From Castor canadensis (taxonomy: Eukaryota > Chordata > Mammalia > Rodentia > Castoridae): 64,000 nt of DNA. The position numbers and the translations under genes were made by a program. Location of the stretch: contig NC_133397.1 in the NCBI RefSeq assembly GCF_047511655.1, forward strand, positions 13,169,501-13,233,500, given 5' to 3'. Under the pieces are notes generated by a model. The model made no database searches, was not told where the DNA came from, and worked only from the letters and a program-made list of their open reading frames with translations. Within the stretch, counting starts at the first letter, position 1, and every line of letters begins with the position of its first letter. Positions 1 to 12,046 of the stretch are shown piece after piece.

Positions 1-141
1 TTGAAGCCAGCCCCAGGCAAATAGTTCGCTGAGACCCTATCTCGAAAACACCCATCACAACAAAGGGCTGGTGGAGTGGGTCAAGTGGTAGACCACCTAC
101 CTAGCAAGAAGCTCTGTGTTTAAACCCTAGCACCACCAAAA
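1..141 (+). repeat. B1-ID composite SINE, cut by window start
   Basis: The right half of a composite SINE: end of the B1-like arm, linker, then an ID-like arm ending in ACCCTAGCACCACCAAAAA. Confidence 0.85.
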
Positions 142-330
142 ATTCTTGTAAAAAAAACGTCATCTTCTTCCCCTTTGGAGGAACAAGAGGATGAGGATAT
201 AGTCTGAGTGGTCTCCTTCATTAAAAAAAAAAAAAAAAAGTCTTCAATTCCATTCATAATATGAGATGAGCAAATTGTTTACAAAGAAAAAGCATTTTTC
301 ACCTATTAGATTAGCAAAAATTAAAAAGTA

Positions 331-447
331 ACTAGGCATGGCAGCACAAATCTGGAACCCCAGCTCTGGGGAAAGTGAGGCAAGAGGTTCTCTAGTACTA
401 GGTAAACCTGACCTACATACTGAGACCTGTCTCACTATGACAAAAGT
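331..447 (+). repeat. B1-like SINE, diverged
   Basis: Recognisable B1/7SL frame (TAGGCATGGCAGCAC ... GAGACCTGTCTCAC), heavily mutated. Confidence 0.6.
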
Positions 448-503
448 ATAAGTTGATACCATCTCTCTATTTTGTAATAATCTATTTAAAATAAATGCCT
501 AAT

Positions 504-936
504 CCAGGCGCCGCGGCTCAAGCCTGTAATCCCAGATACTTGGGAGGTAGAGGTAGGCAGGATTGTGGTTCAAGGCCAGCCTGGGCAAAAAGTTTTCAAG
601 ATCCTATCTCAACCAATGGCTGGGTGCAGTGGTGTGTGCTTTTCATTCCAGCTACACCAGGAAGCACAAATAGGAGGCTCCTGGTCCAGGCCAGTCCAGA
701 CATACTGACCAGTGACCAAAGCAGCCAGGTGCTGGAGTCTCACACCTGTAATCCTAGTTACTAAGGAGGCCGAGATCAGGAGGATTGCAGTCTAGGCAAA
801 TAGTTCCTGAGACCCTGTCTCTAAAATAACCAAAGCAAAATGAACTTGAGACTTGGCTCAAGCGGTAGAGTACCTGCTTTGCAAGTGGGTGAAGTCCTGA
901 ATTCAAACCCCAGTCCCATCATTTAAAAAAAAAAAG
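504..936 (+). repeat. SINE cluster: two B1-like units and a composite SINE (old type)
   Basis: B1-like units lie at about 504-612 and 618-724. A composite at 725-936 carries the older signatures AAAATAACC and CTTTGCAAG and ends in an A-run. Confidence 0.8.
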
Positions 937-949
937 AAAAAAGAAAAAA

Positions 950-1032
950 GGACTGGTAGTGTGGCTCAAATCATACAGCACCTGCCTAGTAAGCATGAGC
1001 CCCTGAGTTCAAATCCCAATACTGAAAAAAAC
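950..1032 (+). repeat. ID-like SINE (tRNA-derived)
   Basis: GTGGCTCAAAT (A-box-like) and GAGTTCAAATCCC (B-box-like) followed by an A-run. It is an interspersed SINE, not a tRNA gene. Confidence 0.75.
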
Positions 1033-1674
1033 CAAAACTGTACTATGTGAATAATTCAGTCCCTAGAGATAGCTCTCTCTATCTTTGAGATAATTATGTC
1101 TCAAAGACATAACTGAAAAAGAGAGAGTCAGAATAGAGCTTCTAGAGTGGGGAACACATACGTGAAAAGTCTCCAAGCCTGGGGGTGGGGGGCTGGATAA
1201 AGTCCACTGATGGGATGCAGGTGTCTATGACATTGCCATTACCTCTGGTGACAGGGTTTCAAGGGCTAAGAAACAATCACAGAAGCATGATCTACTCTGT
1301 CATGACTCGAATGCATTTGGAGAACCCAGAGGACAGGGGTGTGTGGATGATCCCGTGGAATGAATGACCTCTTAAGGGATCCAAGTTGATGATTTGAGAT
1401 CAGAGAGGGCACGAAGATTGGCGAGTCGGCTGCTAACAATAAGGAGGCCCTTCAGTTGTGGATACCAGGGCGGGAAGCATTACGTGCAACGTGAGAAAGA
1501 CCAGATCTGGGATCCTGGTTCAGGAGCCACACAGCTGAGGGGTGAACCAGCCCAGGTTGGAAACAGAGCAGGTCAAAACTTCTATGCTGTCAGTAGGGAG
1601 ACTGCGTCTGTGAACAGTCACTGCATGCCAGCCTGGACAATACAGTGAGAACTTGTCTTTAAAAAATAAAAAGC
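1033..1674. other. Unique sequence, no gene seen
   Basis: No conserved protein, exon or RNA gene is recognised. Short ORFs here lack family features. Confidence 0.5.
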
Positions 1675-1895
1675 CATATGCCAGTGATGGCTCATGCCTG
1701 TAATTCCAGCTACTCAGGAGGCAGAGATCAGGAGGATCATGGTTCAAGGCCAGCCCCACAAATAGTTCTCAAGACCCTATCTCTAAAGAAAAGGGCTGGT
1801 GGAGTGACTCAAGTGGTAGAGTGCCTGCTTAGCAAGCGTGAGGCCCTGAGTTCAAGCCCCAGTACCTCCAAAATATGATAAATAAATAAAGAAAA
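1675..1895 (+). repeat. B1-ID composite SINE
   Basis: A complete composite: B1-like arm with CCTGTAATTCCAGCTACTC, linker, ID arm with CTGCTTAGCAAGCGTGAG, and an A-rich tail with ATAAATAAATA. Confidence 0.85.
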
Positions 1896-3905
1896 TCAAA
1901 ATTGCTGCAGATGTTGTGTCTCTCAGCTCCCATGCTGAGATTTGGAGCTCTATGTGACAATCTCACCAAAGGAATGTGTATGGAAGGATGTGAGCCACTT
2001 TTGGACCGGCAGGCTTGAGAGTCCCTTCTGACTCAGGTTCTCCTCCCGCTGGCTTGATGAACACAGAATGGAAGGAACTTGGCTCCATCTTGAATGCGGA
2101 CAGGAGGGGAGTCACTGGCAACAACAATTTTGGACATCACTTGAGTGAGAGAAAAGGACAGCACCATGTACAACTTCACTGGAGCCACTGACTGAGCACT
2201 GTTGGTTTATTTTTTTACAGTAGCTAATTCTATCCAAAGCAAGCCACACGTGTTTTCCAGTAGAGATGCTTCATACTTTGACCCTCAAAAAGGAAAGCAA
2301 GTTTCCTATTTGTCAGCCTGCAGCAAGCAATGTGCGTGGGGCTTGACGGATGGGAAGGGACCTCTCCTTCCCCCTCCTCATTTTACTCCTATGGTGATGT
2401 GGTAGCAGCAGGGTCACTGTTATTGTCCACCTTCAGCAGACCGCAAAACTGAAGCTTACACAGGTAAAGTGACTCATCCTCACTTCACACCTGGCTGGAG
2501 AGTGGCAGTGACAGGGGTTTACCACCCCCATAAGTTCTCCACTGAGGACACACTTCCTGAGAAGGCAAGGCTGGCTCTCAGGTTGGAGTTGAGGATTGCC
2601 TGGGAATGATGCCTTATTGACAGGCGGCAGAGGCAGCCTGGGGAGACTGCAGGGTGTCAGGAGCAGAAATCACAGAAACCTTCAGAGCAAAACGTCTGTT
2701 TTCACACCAGCTGCAAAGTGCAAAATGATATTAAATTGTCAACATCTTTCCCCTGATCTAAAGAATCTGAAATCCTATCTGAGTCTGTCTGTCATCAGGT
2801 CTGCTGTGGGGCCGGGGCCAGAACACAGAATGTTACATGCTGCAGCAGGCTCCACAGCTTCCCAGCTCTGGGAACCAGGTGGTTCCCTTGCTTTGCTTCG
2901 GATTTCACTTTTCTCATGGGCAAAGTTGAGACTTCAGGGCTAGGAAGTTTGAGGTGAGGATTGTAAAATGTTATACGCCAAAATGCTTTGAAAACTGTGA
3001 AAGTCTCATTAATAGATAATAGATAGGAAATGCATGTGGGTAATGAGGTGGTCAACCCCATATGGCTCTTGCTTGATCTCTGTGTTATTTCTACCATGTT
3101 TTTCATGTCTCACCAAGCCCACCCCTGTGGTGTGAAGACTTGAGGGATATTTGTGCCCCCTTTTCATCCCATATCATCTCCTTGTGGATAGTTTTGCTTC
3201 CAGAAACAGCCATAGCAACATTTTCAGACCTGCATAGTCTTCCAGAACCTGTGAAGAGGTAGAAATTTTCTCCTCCCTCTCCTTGAATGAAAGTGGGGCA
3301 TGGTGTCTGCCATGCTGGAACGATATGATGGAAATGATGTGGTGTGATTCCTGGGACTCGTTCATAAAGGACCACAGTGTCTGCTAGGATTCTGTTGGGA
3401 CGTGTCTTTGAAATCAGCCACCATGCTGTGAGGGACATGGAGCGTTCACAGGAGAACTCCACTGACAGGAACTGAGATCTCAGCTCATAGATAACCAGCA
3501 TCAATTCCTAGACATGCAAGGGAACAAATCTTAGGTGACTTTAGACCCTAAAGTTTGAGTCCTCCCAGTTGGGACAACAATCCCTCTCTGCTCAGCTTAC
3601 TGAGGACACCAAGACAATCCAGTCTCTCAACACTGAATCTCGTCTGACGCCATGGTGTCTGCGTGCAAACGATTGCTTTCTGCCATTATGTTTGGTGCAG
3701 CCATGGCAACTAGAACCATCTTCTCTTGAACCGTAGCTTTCCTAAGGAGGGAGATGGATTATCAACCTCTCCCTGAGCAAGCTGACCAGAGAAGGGAAAT
3801 GGTGGTGGCCAGTCAGTCCTTCCTAAGGACATTTGAAGTCACTTTCTGCCACATAAGAATGCCTGTGTGCTCTGTGAGGCCAAGACTTCTGAGATGTACG
3901 ATGTG
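1896..3905. other. Mostly unique intergenic sequence with a MIR remnant
   Basis: A weak MIR-like stretch lies at about 2405-2525 (CTGAAGCTTACACAGGTAAAGTGACT). The 133-codon - strand ORF (3103-3504) has no recognisable domain and is judged a chance ORF. Confidence 0.5.
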
Positions 3906-3907
3906 TT

Positions 3908-4860
3908 TTATTCATTCATTCTGTTTACAAATATTTACTGAATGTCTAACTGGTGAGGGAGCAGTGCTGGATGCTGAGGATAGGATGCAATGGCAAAGAC
4001 CCCATACTGAGGCTGCCTGGGGGCTTGTAGTAAGGTGGGGTGTAGGGAGTAGGTTACGTACAAAGAAAATGGATGTGAAATTATTCCAAATTGTGACAAA
4101 TAAATGTTCAGTCTGCCTTCTATGAAATGCTTAGAAGCAGAATGTTTCAGATTTGGGACTTTTTTTATATTTGCATCTGCATAATGAGATGCCTTTGGAA
4201 TGGAACTAAAGTCTAAACATGGAGCTCATTTATGTTTCATATACACCTTATACACATAGCCTGAAGGTAATTTTTCTTTTGTTTTGTTTGTTTTTGAGGC
4301 TCCTGAAGGTAACTTGTTACAATATTTTTAGTGCATCTGCATTTTGACTGTGATAGGAGGTCAGCTGTGGAATTTTCCAATTGTGGCATGATGTCATGAT
4401 AACAGTATCTTGGATATTGGAGCATTCCAGATTTTGGGTTTTGGATTTGGAGATCAGGGACGCTCAGCCTGTACTATTAAAAGAAGCACACAGAGTGGAG
4501 ATGGCAACAGTGAGAGACCCACTGGGTAAGATGATAGCAAAAGCCTCTCTGAGGAAAAGACATTGCAGCTAAGCGATGAACAAGCCTTGGGAGGGAGTGG
4601 GTGGGCGTGAAGAACCTTCTAGATGGCTGGAATAATAAATGCAAAGGCCTGTGAGCAAGAAGAGTTTAGACTGTTTGGGGGAAATGAGAGAAGACAAGCA
4701 TTGGAGCCTGGAATGCCAACGCAGGAGAAGCTGGAGAAGTGAGAGGGGCCAGCCTTAGTGGGTGGTCAGTCATGGAGCCTGGCTGGCCATGTATGGCTGT
4801 TTGAATTTTCTTCTAAAGGCAGTGGGGAGCCAAGGGCAGATTTTAAGCACTTTATCATAG
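3908..4860 (-). repeat. L2 LINE fossil interrupted by a DNA transposon
   Basis: Reads as the antisense L2 3' end: TTCATTCATTCTGTTTACAA and the degenerate 'accagtgctggatgctgaggat' theme at 3908-4104. L2 text resumes at about 4479-4860, with GCAAAGGCCTGTGAGCAAGA and the later GGCAGTGGGGAGCCA. The gap is filled by the element at 4105-4478. Confidence 0.65.
4105..4478. mobile_element. Ancient nonautonomous DNA transposon
   Basis: The interior (ATAATGAGATGCCTTTGGAA ... TTCATATACACCTTATACAC) and the right end (GATGC/GACGCTCAGCCTGTACT) match an old mammal-wide element whose ends read ACAGGTTGAGTATCC inward. The left end here is degenerate. I recall the family but not its name with certainty. Confidence 0.6.
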
Positions 4861-5057
4861 TTTTCAAGAGTTTGCCTACTACCTCCCTGATCTCATTTCC
4901 AGAACCAGCTGTGCCTGAGAGATAGTGCAGAGATGGAGGCTTGTGTTGACACTTACATCCTCATAGGTCGTTGTCAGCAGTGAGGAAATAAGTCTTCTGA
5001 AGTGCGTATGGAGGGCCACAGAGGACAGCCTTCACCTGTGAGCTAACACCATCATTA

Positions 5058-5252
5058 GACTGCGTTGCCAGAAAAGGATCAGATAAGGAACAAACCAGAC
5101 ACAGTTGCTGCCCTCAGGGAACTTATAGTTAGGTGGTGGTACAGGAAGTAGGTTATGAAATGATTCCAAAGTGTGATCAATACAGGTTGAGTATGCCTTC
5201 ACCAAAATGCTGAGGCTTTCAGATCTTGGAAAATTCACATACATATATATAA
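5058..5252. repeat. Second L2/DNA-transposon junction fragment
   Basis: L2-like text (GCTGCCCTCAGGGAACTTAT) runs straight into ACAGGTTGAGTATGCC at 5184, the left end of the same transposon family as at 4105. The arrangement copies the junction near 4015-4200. Confidence 0.6.
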
Positions 5253-5302
5253 TGAGTTGTTACTGGGAAACTGGTCTAGTGATATCCCCTGCCCTCCTCT
5301 CC

Positions 5303-5303
5303 C

Positions 5304-5371
<68 letters not shown>

Positions 5372-5374
5372 ACA
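5303..5374. repeat. (CT)n/(CA)n compound microsatellite
   Basis: A pure CT run of about 45 bp changes directly into a CA run of about 28 bp. Confidence 0.95.
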
Positions 5375-5984
5375 ATATACTCATACAGACACAATTCAAC
5401 CAAAAAGTAGGTAAATAAGAAAAACGAAAAACAACAAAATTCATGGTCACCAAATGTTAACTCCTTTATCGTTTAAAAGCTCTTCTTGCACTGAGAGCAA
5501 ACCAGCTACTTGATATCCAGTTCTGGCAACCCTGTCATCTAGTCTCTAAGCACAAGTGACAGCCTGGAACAAGGGAGGCCCAGGACTCTGAGCTGGCTGC
5601 AGGGGCAGGTGACACAGGTGACACAACTCCCCAGCCATATTTCAAGCTCTCGGTTTGCTCTTGCTCAGAGTCTCTGGACTGAGAAAGCAGAGCATTTGTA
5701 GCATCTTTTAGAATTATTTCTATTCCAAGTGGATAAAATAAATTTTTGGTGTTTAAATCAGCAGCAACAGTCATAGTGATAATAACCAGCTTTTGTAATT
5801 TTTTTGGTATTGGCTGCTTGCCAGACACCATGTTTATCAAGGAATCCTTGCCACTGGCTCTTAGCTCTCTAGATGGGTCAGTTCTCCCATAAGACCCCCC
5901 TTTATTCAGGAGCCCCTTTGCCACCCATGCACATTTTTCAAGTAAACGTTCACAGGGAGGCATACAAATGTTCTTTTCTTCCTT
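5375..5984. other. No gene seen
   Basis: Contains a - strand ORF (5535-5963) with no recognisable family. I see no exon signals around it. Confidence 0.45.
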
Positions 5985-6207
5985 TCTTTTTTTTTTTTTA
6001 AGCGGGACTGGGGTTTGAACTCAGGATTTAGCACTGCAAATCAGGTGCTCCACTGTTTGAGCCACTCCTTCAGTCCATTTTTCTCTGGCTATTTGGGAGA
6101 TGGGAGGTCTCACGAACTATTTGCCTGGGTTGGCCTCAAACCATGATTCTCCCAATCTCAGCCTTCCATGTAGCTAGGATTACAGGCCTGAGCCACTAGC
6201 ACCCAGA
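5985..6207 (-). repeat. B1-ID composite SINE (old type)
   Basis: T-run then the antisense ID arm (GGGGTTTGAACTCAGGATTT) and B1 arm ending GCCTGAGCCACTAGCACCCAG. The CAAATCAGGTGCTCC and CAGTCCATTTTTCTCTGGC signatures are of the older subtype. Confidence 0.85.
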
Positions 6208-9200
6208 TCAGCTATTTCCTTCTTACCCTTTCCAAGTCCACAAACAACATCTACATCCTGCTTAAGCTGGAGCAAGGGAGAGCTCTGCCAGAGATAGGAC
6301 AGAATCTCTGACCCCTCTAACCATGGGCTGTGGGGAAATCTAGAGTGCAGAAGCCAGCTCTTGTGGTCCTTCTGAGGGACAGTGGCCAGGCTGATAGGAA
6401 TGGGGTTTGGGTACTGCCCTTTGCCCACAGTGTGGCAATCCATTAGTTCATGTTCCAAGTGTGGGCCCCTTCCCAGCTGTTGCTGCTGAATTGTGTTTCC
6501 CACGCCCAGGCCTGCCTAGCTGTCACCAGCTGTGACCAGCTGTCAGCCAGTTGTTAGCACTCTGCTCTTCTCCTTGCCACGTGACAATCCCCATTGTCAG
6601 CCAGAGCCAAGAAGGCTTTGTGACAGGCAGTCGAGGGGACAGTTAGCATGAAAGGCCCAAGTGACCTGCAGGCCAGTGGAGACCATGGGCGAGGCCCACA
6701 GTGATGAGTCAGTCAGACACACACCCAGAGAAACAGGAGTGGAGGCAGAATCAGAGAAAAAGAGATCAATTGGAGAGGAGCGGGGACAGATGGAGAGAAA
6801 GCAGACACACAGACAGATACATGGACACACATCTGTGTGCACAGACACTTGTCAGAGAGACCAGGAGACAGGGGGCAGAAGCCATCCTGGACAAACAGGT
6901 AGCAAAAAATGTTTCTATCAACTGTAGATTGCAAAGTCAGAGGCCTGGAGATCCCAGGGCCTTTTAAGAGGAGCCATGAGCAACAGCGTGAGTGCCCCGG
7001 GTGGGGGGGGGGTTGGGGCCCACCCAGACCTCTAGTGTCAGCATCTGTCTTGTCTGCCTTCTCACAACAACCAAGGAGACCATGTGGGTGCTGTGCATGA
7101 AAGATGCCCTCTGAGTGCTGTCTTGTCCAGGTAGGAAGTGTGAAGGTGGTGTGTCAAGTATCTGTGCTTTCTCTCATGTGTGAGCTGAGTTTTCAGGGCA
7201 GTCATGGAAAGCGGCTGTCCTTCTGGGGTCTGAATGAGGATCAAGCCTGCAGACAGCCCTGCCAGGCCCTCTTTGTGCTCTACTTTTGCCCCCCTGGTTC
7301 CCTCCACCCAGAATCCTGACTCCCCTTGTCTTGGGGGTGGGACACTGACTTCCTCATCACCCAGTCTTGGGCTCACTGAGACAAGAGGCCTTCTTGGGTA
7401 GACTTCAAAGACCTCCCTATCCTAACCACAGGCAAAGCCATCATGACCAGCTGGTGGGCAGTTTCTATGTTCTACAGCTCATGTTCCTCAGAGCTGACTG
7501 GCTCCCACAATATTTTCACTCTGGTTCATAGATGAAAACACCAAGACTGAGAGGGGAGGCCCATCCTTCATTCAAAGAGTGGTTAGGGGATACCAACTAT
7601 GTGACAGCTCTTCTGATTCTAGCTGGTCTATGAGCACCACCTCCTGCAGGCTATGGCGCCCGATTGTGGGCCCCGAGGGTGGGATGACCCAGCAGAGGAG
7701 GGGACAGAAGCCCAAGAAATCCCAGTTGCCTCCCCTAAGATAAGACCACTTTTTCTCCAGGCGATCCCCTGTGCTAAGGAATTCCATCCAGGCAGTGACC
7801 TCCTCAGTCGTTGCACAATTGATCTTGAAATGTCAAGAATGTCAATTATTATTTATTAATGAGCTCAGGGTATGCATGGCTCCATACACAGGGTCTCCTC
7901 CTGGAAGAAGCCCCCTCCCTAGTTCTCAGTCTTGGACACTAAAGGGGTCCCTCTACCCTCATCTTGTCATTGTCTGAAACTGGTCAGGACACAGGGGACC
8001 CCCATTGGAGGCCTGCAGGGTGGTTCTGGACAGGACACCAGGACACCCAGCTCTGGGGCCCACTGGTCTGGCGGAGACGGAGGAGATACCGCCTCATCTA
8101 CCCATCAGTTGGGTTTCCTGGGGCAACTGACCTCATTTGTTTGGAACTTGGTTTTACAGGCTGTAAGTGGGGACAATGGTCCTGCACTGCCTATCTCAAG
8201 GCTGGAGGGAATGTGAAGAATGCGAGTTCCACAAAGCACTGAACAGATGGCAGGGCCCTGTTCTGATTCCATGGGGCAGGGAAAGCCACTTCCAGTTTTT
8301 ATCTTGCAGGTTATTTGTTAATCCATTGCTTAGGAAACACAATTTGTATTATACTGATCACAATTTCCATTTTTCTCAAGTCCTGCTGCTTGTAGAACTT
8401 TGTACTTTTTTGTTAAAAAGATCCAGAGACAAAGGGGATAAGGCTCCCAGTGAAGACAGTAAAGGAGAGGCCTGATCTGAAAGGGAGAGAATGTGGTCAA
8501 GCAGGGCGTTGCTGTAGAGGTGCCTTCTCAACGCCATCCATGTGTGGGAAGGAAAAGACCTTTCCTACTGACACTTATGCAGGAAAAGTTATTTTTGCTC
8601 ATCTGAACCTCTCACAGAGACAATTACCTACTGACATGAAGTGTGAGGTTTCATAGGCTTGGGCTTTGCAGGACAGCTTGAGAGGTAGCTCCCATCTACA
8701 TTTCCCAGATCAGAAAAATGTGGCCCAGAGAGAAGGAACTTAGCCAGGTGCTTAGCTGAGAGGAATCTGAAGGCAGCCCATTGGCCTCCTAAATCCTATT
8801 TTCCCAGTCATTCTCAACCCATCCTCTCTCTTCTGTAGAAAAGGACCCGTTTCCTACGTAGCTGCATCCCCAGTAAACACCAGAGGACACGGACTAGCAG
8901 AGAGGAGAGGAGTCTGCCAACTGTGAAGTCCTACAAATAGTCAAAGCTTTTTATCAAGGCTCTAATTTATGACAAGTCATTTAGAGCTTGTTATTTACTC
9001 CCCTCCCCCAACAAAGTTTTGCTTTTACATAAGGAACCACCCCAGGATGTCTGGAATAATGAGCTTTAAAATATTACTAAACCCAATTTCCCAGGAGCAG
9101 TCTGCTGGAGGGAAGTGAGGGTACAGTGGGCTGGGAATGAATCAGCAGCACGGATTCTGCACAGGCCAGAGGAGATCGGCTGAGGCCTCCCCAGCAGGAC

Positions 9201-9429
9201 AAATGCTTTTGGCTACTTCAACTTGTGTACAGCTCTGGGGCAACCAATTAAATGTTTCAAACTGCATCATCTTTATCATCACTAGCCATATGGTAAATTA
9301 TGTCTATGGTAGGACCGAACAGAGTTATTATTTCTGATAATTCTCAGAAAGCTTCAGTAACTACCCACGGTCATAGATATGGCATTCCTCAATAGTCGGT
9401 GTGCGATCAAATGCTCCAGCACTTCCACT
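6208..9429. other. Intergenic stretch, no gene seen
   Basis: Only a weak MIR-like trace at about 8665-8790 (CATTTCCCAGATCAGAAAAATG ... GAAGGAACTTAGCCAGG). Many short overlapping ORFs (for example 6661-6967 and 7932-8475) show no protein family or splice context. Confidence 0.5.
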
Positions 9430-10010
9430 TTCAGGTATGCACACTGACAAATTTAAAGCAGAGATTTGAACAAGTACCTATGCACTTGCATTCATAGCAG
9501 TATTATTCACAAAAGTCAAAATAGTCAAAGGCATATCACAGGTGAATGGATAAGCAAACATGGCATGAAATACTATAAAGCCTGTAAAAGGAAGAAAATT
9601 CTGATAGATGCTAGTACACGAATGAACCATGAAGACATTATGCTTAGTGGAAGAAGCCAGAGGCAAAAGGACAAATACTGCATTTGTTCACTTTTACAAA
9701 AAGGACCTAGAGCAGTCAAATGCTTAAAAGCAGAAAGTACAGTGGTGGTTTCCAGGGAGTGGGGGGGAGGGGGCCAGGCGAGAATGGCGAGTTATTGCTT
9801 AATGGGTATGGAGTTTCTGTATGAGAAAATAAAGAAATCTGGAGATGGATGGATGGTGGTGACGGTAGAACAATAATGTGAACTTACGTAAGGTCGCTGG
9901 ACTGTACCTGCAAAGGTAACTTGAAGGTTGCTGGACTGAACACACAAAGGTAACTTGAACGTTGTGTACATATTACTACAGTGAAAACTTAAAGTCAACA
10001 TGCAAATAGC
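9430..10010 (+). mobile_element. L1 LINE 3' end fragment
   Basis: Reads as the 3' end of an old L1: GCATTCATAGCAGTATTATTCACAA, AACCATGAAGACATTATGCT, TTTCCAGGGAGTGGGGG and, at the far end, an AATGTGAACTTA motif. ORF2 is not intact. Confidence 0.75.
9891..9958 (+). repeat. Two-copy 34-bp tandem repeat inside the L1 tail
   Basis: Two adjacent copies start AGGTCGCTGGACTG and AGGTTGCTGGACTG and both end AAAGGTAACTTGA. Confidence 0.8.
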
Positions 10011-10039
10011 GTAATAATGGTGATTACTATTTATGAGAT

Positions 10040-10165
10040 CTGTTAGGTACCCTTATTATGTGAGGAAGTCATTGCCCTCCCAGTTTTATAAATGACTGGT
10101 GCTTGCCCCAAGTCGTAAAGCCAGAACCAAAGCTGGGATGAAAAGCCAGGCCCTTCTAACAGGTT
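10040..10165 (+). repeat. MIR SINE remnant
   Basis: Diverged MIR theme: 'TTATTATGTGAGGAAGT' followed by GTCGTAAAGCCAGAACCAAAGCTGGGA. Confidence 0.45.
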
Positions 10166-10169
10166 GCTC

Positions 10170-10994
10170 TCGGATATGCAGGCTGCTTCCCATCCTTGGA
10201 AAGCTGAAGGCTTCTGCCTGGCCCGTGGTGAAAGAAGGGATCTTGAATCTTTTACAGAAAGCAATGGTTGAAAGGCATTTAGCCTCGGATCATTACTTAG
10301 GAGCTGCCTCTGGCAGAAAGTCAGTGTGGCTGGGTCAGCCCCGTCCTGCACCTCATCTTCCATCAGGCAGAGAGATGGCTGAACTGGTGGCCAGCCTCCA
10401 AGGCATGTCCATGCCCCACAGTTCACCCCTCTACTCCACCTAACCTCTCCCGCCAAACTCACAGGTTGACCATAAGTCCCATTTTACCTGCATAGGCCCT
10501 GGGTTTCTGCCTATTGTTTTGTGTGATGACAATGCCCCTACAAAAGCTTTGTCCCTACAAATGCTTTGTTTTGGTAACATTTGACTTTGGCCCTCACGGT
10601 CAGAGCTGCCTCTTGTAAATACTTTATTGCTGTTTGATTAGCAACCTGCAAGGTAAAACTGTCCAAAGGTTGTCAAGGTTGACTTTGTTGTGAAGTCACT
10701 CAGTGGAGATAGCTATATGGATCTTTGTTTAAAACTTACAAACCAAGAGCCCTAAGGGGTTATTTGTTTCTGCTTCAAAGCTTTTAAAATCTCATCCATT
10801 GTCTTATAAGGATTATTCTGTGATTGAAAAACAACACCACCACAATTCAGTTCAATGATTTTTTAAAAAAATCTAACCATGGGGTTAGCATATGTAAAAT
10901 GGCTGACTGGAAGGATAGATAAGAAAGGTTTTTATGGGTTGATTCTTAGGGGAACCATGCTTTTATTCAAGAGCAGTGACTCAAAAACTGTCCT
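10170..10994. other. No gene seen
   Basis: Unique-looking sequence. The opposed ORFs at 10043-10462 (-) and 10099-10443 (+) shadow each other and match nothing I know. Confidence 0.45.
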
Positions 10995-11207
10995 GTTGGG
11001 TTGGTAGAGTGGCTCAAGTGGTAGAGCGCCTGCCTAGCAAGCATGAGGCCACAAGTTCAAACACCAATACCACTAAAAAAACAAAAACAAACAAAAAAAC
11101 CCTGTCCTGTTGAGCTGAGGGCATAGTTCAGTGGTAGGATGCTTATCTTATGTGTGTGAAGCCCTGGGTTCGATTTCCAGTACCACAAAATAAAGTAATA
11201 AATAATT
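10995..11207 (+). repeat. Two ID-like SINEs in tandem
   Basis: A young copy (10995-11102, GCGCCTGCCTAGCAAGCATG) is followed by an older one (11110-11207, GGGTTCGATTTCCAGTACCAC). Both end in A-rich tails. Confidence 0.85.
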
Positions 11208-11864
11208 GTCCTGCTACATGCTTCAGAAATTTATTTTCACACTGAGACAGCTTTAGTGTTTTTAATTTAATCAAAAAGCAATGTATACTCTGATCTAGAA
11301 AATGTGAAAAATACAGAAAAAATGCAAAAAGACAAAAATCTCATTATCCAAGATACCTGCTATTAAATTTTGATTCATACTCCTTGTTATTTTTGCATTC
11401 ATGTACATATTATTCATTCCAAAATAGAACCATGTGCTACATTCTCTTCTGTAACCTACTTTTTTTTTATATATGTCACACATTTTTTCCTATTTCATTA
11501 AATACACTCTATAAAAGCACTTTAATAGTTCTGAAACAGTCCATCATATGGATGGTGTCAAAATTTACTTTAACAATGCCCCTACTGTTGGATATTTCTT
11601 TCCAATTTTTTGCTTAGAAAACCAAGAAGGACTGAGATTATCATTATTTTTGGCTAAAATTCTGTGCCCATCTCGGTTATTTCTGGAGACTAAATCTCTA
11701 CAAATGTTTCTTCAGGCTCAAGTACACATATTCTAAGAATCTTGATATGCATTATTATAGTTCTGAAAATTCCAAAACTTCCAAACTAACCCAATGGACA
11801 ATCAATCTTATAGTTCTAGACCGCATAATCCACTTCCTCTGTGTTTCCTGGTCATTTCTTTTCT
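11208..11864. other. AT-rich stretch, probable old interspersed repeat
   Basis: 11280-11620 shares its theme (…ATCTCATTATCCAAGATACCTGCTATTAAATTTTG…) with 63270-63430. This suggests an unidentified old repeat family. No gene. Confidence 0.4.
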
Positions 11865-12046
11865 TTTTTTTTTGGCAGTACTGGGTTTGAATTCAAGGCC
11901 TCACACTAGCTAGGCAGGCACTATACCACTAGAGCCACACGCCACCAGCCCCCAACTATTTGCCAAGCCTGGCCTTGAACAGTGATCCTCCTGATTTCTG
12001 CCTCCTGAGTAGCTAGGATTACAGGCGTGAGCCACTGGCAACCTGC
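11865..12046 (-). repeat. B1-ID composite SINE
   Basis: Antisense composite: T-run, GGCAGTACTGGGTTTGAATT, TAGGCAGGCACTATACCAC, and the B1 arm ending CAGGCGTGAGCCACTGGCAA. Confidence 0.85.

Noticed and set aside
10995-11207. tRNA genes, because A- and B-box-like words are present (also at other ID copies)
   Set aside because: No clover-leaf, an A-rich 3' tail and dozens of near-identical interspersed copies show ID-type SINEs.
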